Source: Sinorhizobium terangae
GTDB lineage: Bacteria; Pseudomonadota; Alphaproteobacteria; Rhizobiales; Rhizobiaceae
DNA length: 64,000 nt
Assembly (NCBI RefSeq): GCF_029714365.1
Contig: NZ_CP121659.1
Span: 1,612,001 to 1,676,000, forward strand
Reading direction: 5' to 3'
The notes beneath the pieces are model-generated. The model was not told the DNA's origin and made no database searches. It was given only the letters and a program-made list of their open reading frames with translations. Of the stretch, positions 26,811 through 35,667 are shown piece after piece. The position numbers and the translations under genes were made by a program. How positions within the stretch are numbered: the stretch's first letter is position 1; each line of letters opens with the position of its first letter.

Positions 26811-27623
26811 TCAGCCATGCTCGCGAACGATCGACCTTGCTCGTTTGCCCCGGAAATAGGACTTCACCCATGGCTCTTCACAGGCAAGCATATCTTCGAT
26901 CGTGCCGGAAACCAGAACGCGCTTCTTTCCGAGAACCGCAATCCGGTCGCAGACCGAGAACAGGCTGTCCAGATCGTGAGTCACCATATATACGGTCAAT
27001 CCAAGCGTGTCGCGCAACTTGGCGATCAACTCATCGAACTCCGCAGCACCGATCGGATCGAGGCCCGAGGTCGGCTCGTCGAGGAAGACAAGATCCGGAT
27101 CGAGCGCCAGCGCCCGCGCGAGTGCTGCGCGCTTGATCATGCCGCCCGACAGCTCGGACGGATACTTATCCGCGGCCTCAGGCGCGAGGCCCACCAATTC
27201 GACCTTGAGCCGCGCAAGCTCGTCCATCAGGTCCTGCGGCAGATCGAGATATTCGCGCATCGGCACCTGAATATTCTCCCGTACCGTCAAGGCGGAGAAG
27301 AGCGCGCCATGTTGAAAAAGGACGCCGAGCCGCATGTCGAGTGCGATGCGGTCGGCCTCGCTCACTTTGTCGTATTCGGCTCCAAGGATCTCGATCGTAC
27401 CCGAACGCTTCGGCAGGAGTCTCAGCACCGTGCGCATCAGTACCGACTTGCCCGTACCGGAAGCGCCGACGAAGCCCAGGATCTCGCCGCGCAGCACCTC
27501 GAGGTTGAGCTTGTCGAGAACGATGTTGTCGCCGAAACCGACCGTAAGGTCGCGAACGGAAAGCACGGCTTCGCGCTGTTCGACCGCGTTGTCCGGTTGT
27601 GTTTCCATGACTGCCTGAACCAT
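26811..27623 (-). CDS. MlaF-family ATP-binding protein
   Basis: A 270-residue cytoplasmic ATPase. Walker A is GASGTGKS; the signature is ELSGGMIKRAALARAL, where LSGGM rather than LSGGQ is characteristic of MlaF/Mkl ATPases; Walker B is LVFLDEPTSGLDP and the switch is VTHDLDS. It powers the MlaE-type permease encoded 12 bases upstream. Start ATG 27623 has a GGACGGA ahead; an in-frame ATG five codons later (METQPDN) is an alternative. A 94-base gap separates it from the MCE gene. Confidence 0.93.
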   Translation of the reverse strand: MVQAVMETQPDNAVEQREAVLSVRDLTVGFGDNIVLDKLNLEVLRGEILGFVGASGTGKSVLMRTVLRLLPKRSGTIEILGAEYDKVSEADRIALDMRLGVLFQHGALFSALTVRENIQVPMREYLDLPQDLMDELARLKVELVGLAPEAADKYPSELSGGMIKRAALARALALDPDLVFLDEPTSGLDPIGAAEFDELIAKLRDTLGLTVYMVTHDLDSLFSVCDRIAVLGKKRVLVSGTIEDMLACEEPWVKSYFRGKRARSIVREHG

Positions 27624-27635
27624 GTTCCGTCCGCC

Positions 27636-28790
27636 TCAGAAGTCGATTGCCGCATAGAACATGGCAAATAATCCGTCGATAAGGATGACGACGAAGATCG
27701 ATTTGACGACCGATGAGGTCACGCGACGTCCGAGTGACTCGGCGCTCCCGCCGACCTTGAGTCCTTCGACGGCGGCAACGACGCCGATGATCAGCGCCAT
27801 GAACGGCGCCTTGATCATGCCCGCGGCCACCGACGAGAAGTCGACGGCTTCCTGCAGCCGCGACAGGAACGTCGCGAACGTGATGCCCGAATAACTCCAC
27901 GCGACGAGGGCCGCACCGGCGAGCGCCGCGAAGTTCGCGATGATCGTCAGAAGTGGCAGCGCGATCGTCAACGCCACCAGGCGCGGAAAGACAAGAACGC
28001 CGACGGGGCTCAAGCCCATGACCTTCAGCGCGTCTACCTCTTCGCGCATCTTCATCGAACCGATCTCGGCGGTGATCGCACTGCCGGATCGGCCGGCAAT
28101 CATGATCGCGGTCAAGAGCACGCCGATTTCGCGCAACTGCAGAATGCCGACAAGGTCGACGACGAAGATCTCGGCGCCGAACGATCGGAGTTGGAATGCT
28201 CCCTGCTGCGCAATGATGGCGCCGATCAAAAACGACATGAGGGTGATGATCGGCACCGCCATGACGCCCATGCGGTCGATCTGGTGCACGATCGCGGCTG
28301 GAGAAACCCCCGCATGACGCCCGAGCTTCAACTGGGCGCCGCGCACGGCCGAGCCGAGAATGAACATCGCGGCGACCGTGTCGGTCCATATGGACACGGT
28401 TAACTCGCCGATCGGCGCAAACAGCCGCTGGAAAAGCGGAAGTCTCGTGGTGTCGCGTTCCGGCAAGCGCAACTTTTCCGGAAGTGCCTGCACGAGTTCG
28501 ACATAACGCTGGCCGCCGCTCGCGAAATGCACATCCGCGCCCGCCTCGCCGCCAATGCCGTTCATGAAGCGGCGGATGATCCAGGCGCCCGCCGTATCCA
28601 TCGCCGTGACGCCGGAAAAATCGAACTCATGCCGTCCGCCCGAGGGGCGACCAAGCTTCTTCAGCTTCGCGGCCATCGCCTCGGCTGTCTCATGCCGCCA
28701 GTTGCCGCTGAAAACATAGCGGCGGCCCTCTACGCCGGCACTCTCGTCGAGCGTGACATCTGCAACGATCTGGGATTGGGAATGCGTCAC
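27636..28790 (-). CDS. MlaE-family permease with N-terminal STAS domain
   Basis: A 384-residue inner-membrane permease. Residues 1-115 form a STAS-like domain (HEFDFSGVTAMDTAGAWIIR), which in E. coli is a separate protein, MlaB; here the two are fused. The rest is MlaE: RMGVMAVPIITLMSFLIGAI, LREIGVLLTAIMIAGRSGSA and the EEVDALKVMGLSP coupling segment that contacts the ATPase. First gene of the operon. It diverges from the epimerase gene across 203 bases that contain a dispersed repeat. Confidence 0.93.
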   Translation of the reverse strand: MTHSQSQIVADVTLDESAGVEGRRYVFSGNWRHETAEAMAAKLKKLGRPSGGRHEFDFSGVTAMDTAGAWIIRRFMNGIGGEAGADVHFASGGQRYVELVQALPEKLRLPERDTTRLPLFQRLFAPIGELTVSIWTDTVAAMFILGSAVRGAQLKLGRHAGVSPAAIVHQIDRMGVMAVPIITLMSFLIGAIIAQQGAFQLRSFGAEIFVVDLVGILQLREIGVLLTAIMIAGRSGSAITAEIGSMKMREEVDALKVMGLSPVGVLVFPRLVALTIALPLLTIIANFAALAGAALVAWSYSGITFATFLSRLQEAVDFSSVAAGMIKAPFMALIIGVVAAVEGLKVGGSAESLGRRVTSSVVKSIFVVILIDGLFAMFYAAIDF

Positions 28791-28824
28791 GTGATCTTGG
28801 TCTTCCGGGTTGGCCCTTGCATAA

Positions 28825-28898
28825 TTCCTTAAACCAGATTCGATTTAAGGACCAAATCGTGCAGAAATTCAAAGTCATAATGCGCGCTTTGTGCGGCT
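28825..28898 (+). repeat. Dispersed intergenic repeat, copy 3
   Basis: The best-preserved copy: CCTTAAA (28827-28833) and TTTAAGG (28844-28850) form the left palindrome, followed by ACCAAATCGTGCAGAAATTC, AAAG and GCGCGCTTTGTGCGG. It lies between the divergent permease and epimerase genes, close to where their promoters should be. Confidence 0.7.
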
Positions 28899-28993
28899 GA
28901 AAAGCTACACTGCTCAAATAAGTTCCAAAAACGCAGAACATCATGGCGGGTGATGGTCGAGATATCGTGCGTCGACCCGACGGAGAAGATCCA

Positions 28994-29977
28994 ATGCCAC
29001 TTTCGCTTACCGCCACCGTCCAACACTTTCCGATCGCCGGCGCCTTCACGATTTCCCGTGGCTCGAAGACGACGGCGAGCGTCGTTACCTGCCAGATCAG
29101 CGACGGCAAGGTGACCGGCTGGGGAGAATGCGTACCCTATGCCCGGTACGGCGAGTCGCTCGAATCGGTTCTGGCTGCAATAGAAGCCGTGCGCTCGTCG
29201 ATCGAAGCCGGCTTGACGCGCGCTGATCTGCAGAAGGCGATGTCGCCTGGCGCGGCCCGCAATGCCGTAGATTGCGCCCTCTGGGACCTGGAGGCAAAAA
29301 AAAGCGGCAAGCGTGTCCATGAGCTGGTCGGCACCACCGCTCCCGGCGCTTTGACGACCGCCTACACCATCTCCCTCGGCGACCCCGAGCAGATGATGGT
29401 GCAGGCACAAAAATATTCCCATCGGGCGCTGTTGAAGGTGAAGGTCGGAACTGCCGACGACGCATCGCGCATTCGCGCCGTGCGCCAGGGGGCGCCGGAA
29501 AGCAAAATCATCCTCGACGCGAACGAGGGCTGGACGGAGGACAATCTGGCCGTCCATTTCGCGGCCTGCGCGGAAAACGGCATCTCTCTCATCGAGCAGC
29601 CGTTGCCCGCAGGCCGGGATCAAGCGCTCGCGTCAATCGCGCACCCGGTGCCGGTCTGTGCCGACGAAAGCGTGCACGGAACGGACGATCTCAAGGGATT
29701 GGCCGGACGCTATGATGCGGTCAACATCAAACTCGACAAGACCGGTGGGTTGACCGAGGCGCTTCGCATGCGCGCCGCAGCCGAAGCGCTGGGGCTCAAG
29801 ATCATGGTCGGCTGCATGGTCGGCAGCTCGCTCGCCATGGCGCCGGCGATACTCGTCGCCCAGGGCGTCGATTTCGTCGATCTCGACGGTCCGCTCCTGC
29901 TTGCTGAAGACCGCAAGCCCGGCCTGCGCTACGAAGCCTCTCTCGTCTTTCCGCCCGAGACCAGCCTCTGGGGCTGA
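28994..29977 (+). CDS. Enolase-superfamily epimerase (dipeptide epimerase / N-acetyl-D-glutamate racemase type)
   Basis: A 327-residue enzyme of the muconate-lactonising subgroup. Catalytic features in order: KVKVG (the K-x-K pair), metal ligands D in DANEGW, E in IEQPL and D in CADES, and the opposite-face lysine in NIKLDKTGG. This set fits L-Ala-D/L-Glu epimerases that recycle murein peptides; the related DgcA racemase is another option, but no dgcN-like neighbour is present. ATG 28994 has GGAGAAG ahead. Its last 49 bases overlap the 3' end of the convergent MFS gene. Confidence 0.88.
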   Translation: MPLSLTATVQHFPIAGAFTISRGSKTTASVVTCQISDGKVTGWGECVPYARYGESLESVLAAIEAVRSSIEAGLTRADLQKAMSPGAARNAVDCALWDLEAKKSGKRVHELVGTTAPGALTTAYTISLGDPEQMMVQAQKYSHRALLKVKVGTADDASRIRAVRQGAPESKIILDANEGWTEDNLAVHFAACAENGISLIEQPLPAGRDQALASIAHPVPVCADESVHGTDDLKGLAGRYDAVNIKLDKTGGLTEALRMRAAAEALGLKIMVGCMVGSSLAMAPAILVAQGVDFVDLDGPLLLAEDRKPGLRYEASLVFPPETSLWG

Positions 29978-31149
29978 AGATACCAGCCGGCAAAAGCGAA
30001 ACAACAGCCCGCAAAGGCGACGGCCGACATTGAATAGAAACCGTTGACGCCGAACCACGCGTAGAAATAGCCCGAGAGGAACGTGAATATCGCCGTGAAG
30101 AAGCCGGTGTAGAAGAAGTAGAGGCCCTGCGCCGAAGCCTCCTGCTCTTCTGCAACCCTTTCGACCAGCTTGTGCTGCATGCCCGTGTGCATGATCGCAT
30201 AAGTGAAGGCGTGGAAACACTGCAGGACGAAATAGCCGGAAAAGCCGAGATCCATCGGGAAGATCAGCCAGCGCACGACGGCAAGTCCGCAGCCGGAGAA
30301 GATCATTGTCCACACACTGAAGCGCCGGATGATGGCCTTTGCGAAAAAGAACATCAGCACCTCGGCTGCCACGCCGGCGCTCCAGAGTACTCCGATCTGC
30401 GTGCCGCTGTAGCCGATATGCTGCCAGTAGATGGCCGAGAAGGCGAAGAGCATGGCATGGCTGCTGTTGACCAGCGTGACGCCGACCAGCAGCAATTGCA
30501 GGTCGGGCTGGCGGAGCGATTTCGGCGGCGGCTCGGTCAGGGCGGTGATCGGCGATGGACGGCGCGGCCGGCCGACGCGCGGGGCCGCCAAGGCCATGAG
30601 GATCATCAGCCCAAAACCCATGGCCATCGCTGGCAAGACCATCGGACCGCCAAACCTGCCGATCATCCAGCCGCCCAGCATGGTCGCGCCGATAAAGGCG
30701 ACCGATCCCCATACGCGCATATGAGCATAGTCGAAGCCCCAGCGCCTCACGCCCGAGAGCGCGATCGCCTCGACGATCGGCACATAGGGCGAATAAACCG
30801 CCGACTGCAGCGCGTAGATGACGAGGACCGGCCAGAAGCTGTGCGCGTAGAAAAGAATGAAGGCCGTTGCGAGGGAGAGCACGGCGGACCAGATCAGCAC
30901 GATCACCCGCTCTCCGATCCGATCCGCAAGCACACCGGCGAGCGGCGCGGTAATCACGCGAATGAACATGGGGATGGCAAGGACGACGCCGATCTCGAAG
31001 TCGGTCATTGACAGGGTGCTCAGCCAGACCGGGAAATACGGCATGGCAAAGCCGTTGACGATCAACGGCGCACAAAAGAGCAGCGCTATGCGGAGCGCGA
31101 ACCGACGCGGCGGAGGCCCCACATTCGAGGGCGCGGATGAGGGAATCAT
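29929..31149 (-). CDS. MFS transporter (LacY-like/MFS_1_like type)
   Basis: A 406-residue, twelve-helix transporter. The N-terminus RIALLFCAPLIVNGFAMPYF, loop ADRIGERVIVLIW and the late VLQCFHAFTYAIMHTGMQHK pattern resemble the nucleoside/sugar:proton-symporter-like family often labelled PPP-family 3-phenylpropionate transporters. Substrate unproven. ATG 31149 (MIPSSAPSN) is chosen; the frame runs about 100 codons further upstream with no homology. The 3' end overlaps the epimerase gene, so the two transcripts are antisense over 49 bases. Confidence 0.82.
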   Translation of the reverse strand: MIPSSAPSNVGPPPRRFALRIALLFCAPLIVNGFAMPYFPVWLSTLSMTDFEIGVVLAIPMFIRVITAPLAGVLADRIGERVIVLIWSAVLSLATAFILFYAHSFWPVLVIYALQSAVYSPYVPIVEAIALSGVRRWGFDYAHMRVWGSVAFIGATMLGGWMIGRFGGPMVLPAMAMGFGLMILMALAAPRVGRPRRPSPITALTEPPPKSLRQPDLQLLLVGVTLVNSSHAMLFAFSAIYWQHIGYSGTQIGVLWSAGVAAEVLMFFFAKAIIRRFSVWTMIFSGCGLAVVRWLIFPMDLGFSGYFVLQCFHAFTYAIMHTGMQHKLVERVAEEQEASAQGLYFFYTGFFTAIFTFLSGYFYAWFGVNGFYSMSAVAFAGCCFAFAGWYLQPQRLVSGGKTREAS

Positions 31150-31276
31150 GGAGTGACCTGATGGATGCAAGCCATCCTCTAGCACAACCGCGCCGCCGCT
31201 CACCATAAGCCAGTTTTCGCCACAGGTGTTTGTCTGAAAACAGTGTGGGAATGCTACGAAACCGTCCCGCGCCAAA

Positions 31277-32122
31277 TCAGGCGGCCTGCGGCGCGAGGAC
31301 ACGCGCCAGCATCTTCTCGGCCTCGTCGGAGCTTTCCACCTCGACCATGCCGCCGCGCATGCGGTGCCAGGTGATAAGCTCCATCCGGCCGTCGTAATGC
31401 TCGGCGATCGCCGTGCAGCTTTCGACCCAGTCGCCGGTGTTGATATAGCGGACATCGCCGATGTCCTCGATCACCGCGTGATGAATATGCCCGCAGATGA
31501 CGCCCTGCGCATCATGCCGGCGCGCCTCCTCGGCAACGACCTTCTGGAACTCGCCGATGAAATTCACCGCGTGCTTGACCTGCAGCTTTGCCCAGGAGGA
31601 AAAGGACCAGTACGGCATGCCGAGACGACGGCGGATTGCCGCGAGCCCGATATTGATCGCGATCGCCATGTCGTAGGCCCAGTCGCCCAAATAGGCGAGC
31701 ACGCGCGCATTGCGCACCACGACGTCGAATTCGTCGCCATGCAGGACGAGATAGTTGCGCCCGTCCGCGGCTTTGTGCATGTGGCGCTGGGCCACCTCTA
31801 TGCCGCCGAAGTGCACGCCCGGGAAATCCCGCATGAACTCATCATGATTGCCGGGAATGTAGATGATACGGGAGCCTTTGCGGGCCTTGCGCAACAGTTT
31901 CTGGACCACGTCGTTGCAGGGTTGCGGCCAATACCAGCTGCGCTTCAGGCGCCAGCCATCGACGATATCGCCGACGAGGATGATGGTTTCCGCCTCGTGA
32001 TGGCGCAGGAAGTCGAGCAGGTAATCGGTCTTGGCCGCCTTCGAGCCCAAGTGGACGTCGGAGATGAAGAGAGTCCGCAGTTTCCGAACCGAGTTCTGTT
32101 GGGATACCGATGCTGCGGTCAT
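31277..32122 (-). CDS. LpxH-like metallophosphoesterase
   Basis: A 281-residue calcineurin-fold phosphoesterase: metal motifs ISDVHLGS, GDIVDGW, GNHDEF, then LHGDEFD and GHIHHA. This is the UDP-2,3-diacylglucosamine pyrophosphatase-like (LpxH) branch. Rhizobia generally carry out that lipid A step with LpxI, so the true substrate may be another phosphoester. ATG 32122 (MTAASVSQQN) is preferred to an upstream in-frame start. It diverges from dme across 176 bases. The catalytic set looks complete. Confidence 0.88.
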   Translation of the reverse strand: MTAASVSQQNSVRKLRTLFISDVHLGSKAAKTDYLLDFLRHHEAETIILVGDIVDGWRLKRSWYWPQPCNDVVQKLLRKARKGSRIIYIPGNHDEFMRDFPGVHFGGIEVAQRHMHKAADGRNYLVLHGDEFDVVVRNARVLAYLGDWAYDMAIAINIGLAAIRRRLGMPYWSFSSWAKLQVKHAVNFIGEFQKVVAEEARRHDAQGVICGHIHHAVIEDIGDVRYINTGDWVESCTAIAEHYDGRMELITWHRMRGGMVEVESSDEAEKMLARVLAPQAA

Positions 32123-32298
32123 GCGAGCCTCGTCTTGGTTGATCCTTTTGACGCCCGTCAAAACCAGACTCGTGTTTCAGGAAGATGACACGCGGTGCGC
32201 GTGCGACAAATCGGGCGTCGGAAATGAGCCAGAGCATAACTGTACGCCGCCCGCAATTCATGCCAAAAGGCCCCGATCAAGAACAAGGAATGCAAGGC

Positions 32299-34605
32299 AT
32301 GAATACGGGCGACAAAGCGAAACCGGTCCCGGCAAGCGGGGACATCGACCAGCAGGCACTTTTCTTCCATCGCTACCCGCGCCCGGGCAAGCTTGAGATC
32401 CAGCCGACCAAGCCGCTCGGAAACCAGCGTGATCTGGCGCTTGCGTATTCGCCCGGCGTCGCCGCGCCCTGTATCGCCATCAAGGACAATCCCGAAACAG
32501 CCGCCGATTTCACCGCGCGCGCCAATCTGGTCGCGGTAATCTCCAACGGCACGGCTGTTCTCGGCCTCGGCAACATCGGCCCGCTTGCCTCCAAGCCGGT
32601 CATGGAAGGCAAGGCCGTGCTCTTCAAGAAATTCGCCGGCATCGACGTTTTCGACATCGAGATCGACGCACCGACCGTCGATCGCATGGTCGATGTCGTC
32701 TCGGCATTGGAGCCGACCTTCGGCGGTGTCAATCTCGAGGACATCAAGGCGCCGGAATGCTTTGAGGTGGAGCGGCGCCTGCGCGAAAAGATGGAGATAC
32801 CGGTCTTCCACGACGACCAGCACGGAACCGCGATCATTGTTGCTGCCGCCGTCCTGAACGGCCTCGAACTCGCCGGCAAGGATATTGCCAAGGCGAAGAT
32901 AGTCACCTCCGGCGCGGGCGCGGCGGCGCTTGCCTGCCTGAACCTCCTCGTTACGCTCGGTGCCAAACGGGAGAACATCTGGGTCCACGATATCGAGGGT
33001 CTCGTCTACACGGGGCGTGAAGCGCTGATGGACGAGTGGAAGGCCGTCTATGCGCAGGACAGCGACAACCGCGTGCTGGCCGACAGCATCGGCGGCGCCG
33101 ACGTTTTCCTCGGCCTCTCGGCCGCCGGCGTCCTCAAACCCGAACTGCTTGTGCAAATGGCCGAGAAGCCCCTGATCATGGCGCTCGCCAACCCGACTCC
33201 CGAGATCATGCCGGAGCTGGCCCGCGCGGCGCGCCCGGACGCCATGATCTGCACCGGACGATCCGATTTCCCGAACCAGGTCAACAACGTTCTCTGCTTC
33301 CCGCACATCTTCCGCGGCGCGCTGGATTGTGGGGCGCGTACGATCAATGAAGAAATGAAGATGGCGGCGGTGCGGGCAATTGCCGGACTTGCGCGCGAGG
33401 AGCCATCCGATGTCGCCGCACGCGCCTACTCGGGCGAGACGCCGGTCTTTGGACCGGACTACCTCATCCCCTCGCCGTTCGACCAGCGGCTGATCCTGCG
33501 CATCGCCCCGGCCGTCGCGAAGGCAGCGGCCGAAAGCGGCGTCGCGAGCCGCCCCATTCAGGATTTCGACGCCTATCTCGACAAATTGAACCGCTTCGTC
33601 TTCCGCTCCGGCTTCATCATGAAGCCGGTCTTCGCGGCCGCCAAAAACGCCGCGAAGAACCGGGTCATCTTTGCCGAAGGCGAAGACGAACGGGTGCTGC
33701 GCGCCGCGCAGGTGCTGCTCGAGGAAGGCACCGCCAATCCCATCCTCATCGGCCGCCCGCAGATTATCGAGACGCGTCTGCGGCGCTACGGCCTGCGGAT
33801 CCGCCCGGATGTCGATTTCGAGGTCGTCAATCCTGAAGGCGACCCGCGCTACCGCGACTACGTCGACGACTATTTCGCACTCGTCGGCCGACGCGGTGTC
33901 ATCCCTGAAGCGGCCCGCACGATCGTGCGCACGAACACGACGGTGATCGGCGCCCTTGCGGTCAAGCGCGGCGAAGCGGATTCGCTGATCTGCGGCGTGG
34001 AAGGTCGCTACAGCAGACACCTACGCGATGTTTCGCAGATCATCGGCAAGCGGACGGGCGTTCGCGATTTCTCGGCGCTGAGCCTGCTCATCTCGCAGCG
34101 CGGCGCAACCTTCTTCACCGATACCTACGTGAGTTACAATCCGAGCGCCGAGGAGATTGCGCAGACGACCGTGATGGCGGCCGGAGAAATCCGCCGCTTT
34201 GGTATCACCCCGCGTGCGGCACTCGTGTCGCATTCGAATTTCGGTTCGCGCGACTCCGAAAGCGCATCGAAAATGCGTGCGGCCCTGCAGCTCGTGCGTG
34301 AACTGGCGCCCGACCTCGAAGTCGACGGCGAGATGCACGGCGACTCGGCGATCTCCGAGATCCTGCGCCAGCGTGTGATGCCGGACAGCGCGCTCAACGG
34401 CGAGGCCAACCTGCTCGTGTTCCCCAATCTGGATGCCGCCAACATCACGCTCGGTGTGGTCAAGACCATGACGGACAGCCTGCATGTCGGGCCTATCCTC
34501 CTGGGTTCCGCCCTGCCCGCGCATATTCTTTCGCCGTCGGTCACATCACGCGGCGTCGTCAACATGGCTGCTCTTGCGGTCGTCGAGGCAAGCCATCCGG
34601 TGTAA
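32299..34605 (+). CDS. dme: Malic enzyme with C-terminal phosphotransacetylase-like domain
   Basis: A 768-residue two-domain protein. The N-terminal half is malic enzyme ([10 protein letters not shown], the HDDQHGTA metal site, dinucleotide fold around [12 protein letters not shown]) that oxidatively decarboxylates malate to pyruvate. The C-terminal half (from about residue 430) resembles phosphate acetyltransferase but is not expected to be catalytic. Rhizobia have an NAD-type (dme) and an NADP-type (tme) paralogue; I call dme because sinR and sinI follow, as I remember for S. meliloti, where Dme is needed for nitrogen fixation in nodules. ATG 32299 has AAGGA 9 bases upstream; length is close to the 770 residues I recall for Dme. 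Confidence 0.9.
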   Translation: MNTGDKAKPVPASGDIDQQALFFHRYPRPGKLEIQPTKPLGNQRDLALAYSPGVAAPCIAIKDNPETAADFTARANLVAVISNGTAVLGLGNIGPLASKPVMEGKAVLFKKFAGIDVFDIEIDAPTVDRMVDVVSALEPTFGGVNLEDIKAPECFEVERRLREKMEIPVFHDDQHGTAIIVAAAVLNGLELAGKDIAKAKIVTSGAGAAALACLNLLVTLGAKRENIWVHDIEGLVYTGREALMDEWKAVYAQDSDNRVLADSIGGADVFLGLSAAGVLKPELLVQMAEKPLIMALANPTPEIMPELARAARPDAMICTGRSDFPNQVNNVLCFPHIFRGALDCGARTINEEMKMAAVRAIAGLAREEPSDVAARAYSGETPVFGPDYLIPSPFDQRLILRIAPAVAKAAAESGVASRPIQDFDAYLDKLNRFVFRSGFIMKPVFAAAKNAAKNRVIFAEGEDERVLRAAQVLLEEGTANPILIGRPQIIETRLRRYGLRIRPDVDFEVVNPEGDPRYRDYVDDYFALVGRRGVIPEAARTIVRTNTTVIGALAVKRGEADSLICGVEGRYSRHLRDVSQIIGKRTGVRDFSALSLLISQRGATFFTDTYVSYNPSAEEIAQTTVMAAGEIRRFGITPRAALVSHSNFGSRDSESASKMRAALQLVRELAPDLEVDGEMHGDSAISEILRQRVMPDSALNGEANLLVFPNLDAANITLGVVKTMTDSLHVGPILLGSALPAHILSPSVTSRGVVNMAALAVVEASHPV

Positions 34606-34616
34606 CGGAAAGGCAC

Positions 34617-34652
34617 ACGTCGGGCCGCTGACCCGGGCGGCCCTGACGTTTA
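34617..34652 (+). terminator. Probable dme terminator
   Basis: ACGTC (34617-34621) pairs with GACGT (34645-34649), and inside it GGCCGC pairs with GCGGCC, giving a long imperfect hairpin that ends in TTTA. It lies 12 bases after the dme stop. The T-run is weak. Confidence 0.5.
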
Positions 34653-34718
34653 CCCCGATCGAAATTCAACCATGAATTTAGAAAGGGCAATAGTTTGCAG
34701 CGTTTACGAAATATTGCA

Positions 34719-34755
34719 CTAGACAAAGCATGCCCCCATTACCATGCTTATCTAG
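34719..34755. promoter_or_regulatory. Extended dyad upstream of sinR
   Basis: AAGCATG (34726-34732) and CATGCTT (34743-34749) flank a 10-base centre. Outside them CTAGA (34719-34723) and TCTAG (34751-34755) extend the symmetry. It ends 21 bases before the sinR start, so it is either an operator overlapping the promoter or a hairpin in the leader. Confidence 0.5.
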
Positions 34756-34776
34756 GGGCAAGATTCGGTGTTGGGC

Positions 34777-35514
34777 ATGACGGATCAACAGGCTGTCCTC
34801 GATCTATTGGACATTGTGGAGTACGGGGGCTGCGCCGAACCCGAGCAATTCTTCGCGTTGATGCGCCGCACTTTCAAGATCGCGCATCTGCTATACTTGG
34901 AAGCGGAGCCCCTTGCCGACGGACTAAAGGTATGCCGTCTGCACCACACGTTCGGCGCCTATGCCGCGGAAATCTATCGAACGAGAGCCCTCTACCGCAT
35001 TGATCCTATCCTGCGGCTTGCGCTTGGTGGCGTGAGACCTGTCGAATGGACGACCGCCCGCAGACGATTCCCCGAGTGCGAACCGCTCTTCCATGCAGCG
35101 GAGGAAATCGGGCTTTCGACAGAGGGCGTTGCGCTGCCGCTGCCGTCACCTGCCGGGCGCATGGCGCTTCTCGCCATCAACGCCAACATGTCGCCTGCGG
35201 AATGGTCGATCTATCGGCGCTGCCATTTGCGTGACTTCCAGCTGGCCGCCAACCTCTTCCACGCATCGATGTTGGAACATGCGGCCACGGCAGGGGCGAT
35301 CGATGAGCGCGACATGCGACTGACGGGCCGCGAAACCGAGGTGCTGACCTGGTCGGCGGCCGGCAAGAGCTATTGGGAAATCGCCACGATCCTCGGCATA
35401 TCCGAGCGTACCGTCCGCTTTTTCATGACCAATGCGCGCCGCAAATTGAATGTCGTCTCCAATACGCAAGCCGTGGCGCAGGCAGTTCGCCACGCCCTGA
35501 TCCCCACTATCTGA
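34777..35514 (+). CDS. sinR: LuxR-family quorum-sensing regulator SinR
   Basis: A 245-residue regulator: an N-terminal autoinducer-binding domain (about residues 10-165, with the conserved IDPIL aspartate) and a C-terminal LuxR helix-turn-helix, LTGRETEVLTWSAAGKSYWE with ILGISERTVRFFM. It activates transcription of the AHL synthase gene that follows 153 bases downstream on the same strand. Identity as SinR rests on this pairing and on dme upstream. ATG 34777 is preferred to a GTG three codons earlier. A striking dyad (34719-34755) precedes it. Confidence 0.92.
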   Translation: MTDQQAVLDLLDIVEYGGCAEPEQFFALMRRTFKIAHLLYLEAEPLADGLKVCRLHHTFGAYAAEIYRTRALYRIDPILRLALGGVRPVEWTTARRRFPECEPLFHAAEEIGLSTEGVALPLPSPAGRMALLAINANMSPAEWSIYRRCHLRDFQLAANLFHASMLEHAATAGAIDERDMRLTGRETEVLTWSAAGKSYWEIATILGISERTVRFFMTNARRKLNVVSNTQAVAQAVRHALIPTI

Positions 35515-35667
35515 CGGGTTCAAATTAACCATTGCGGTAGCCTCTGGACAAAAGCCCCGCAAATTTAGTGGGAAAAAATCTCCTTTTGAACTGTCACTAC
35601 CGACAGTTACATGTGTCGGTTCAGCCTGACAGCATCTGCCCATCGCGCAAAAACGATGGAGCGAAAG
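35515..35667 (+). promoter_or_regulatory. sinI promoter region with lux-type box and further dyads
   Basis: AACTGTC-N6-GACAGTT (35589-35608) is a perfect 20-bp inverted repeat with the CTG-N10-CAG spacing of lux boxes, the expected SinR site. Twenty bases upstream is a second near-dyad, CCCGCAAATTTAGTGGG (35556-35572), of the C/G-flanked, AT-centred kind I associate with ExpR sites. TTAACCAT (35525-35532) matches a CtrA half-site. CGACA/TGTCG (35601-35605 and 35613-35617) partly overlaps the lux box. GGAGCG (35658-35663) is the sinI ribosome site. Confidence 0.75.

Noticed and set aside
32158..34020. 620-codon minus-strand frame opposite dme
   Set aside because: Antisense shadow of a gene with full malic-enzyme motifs.
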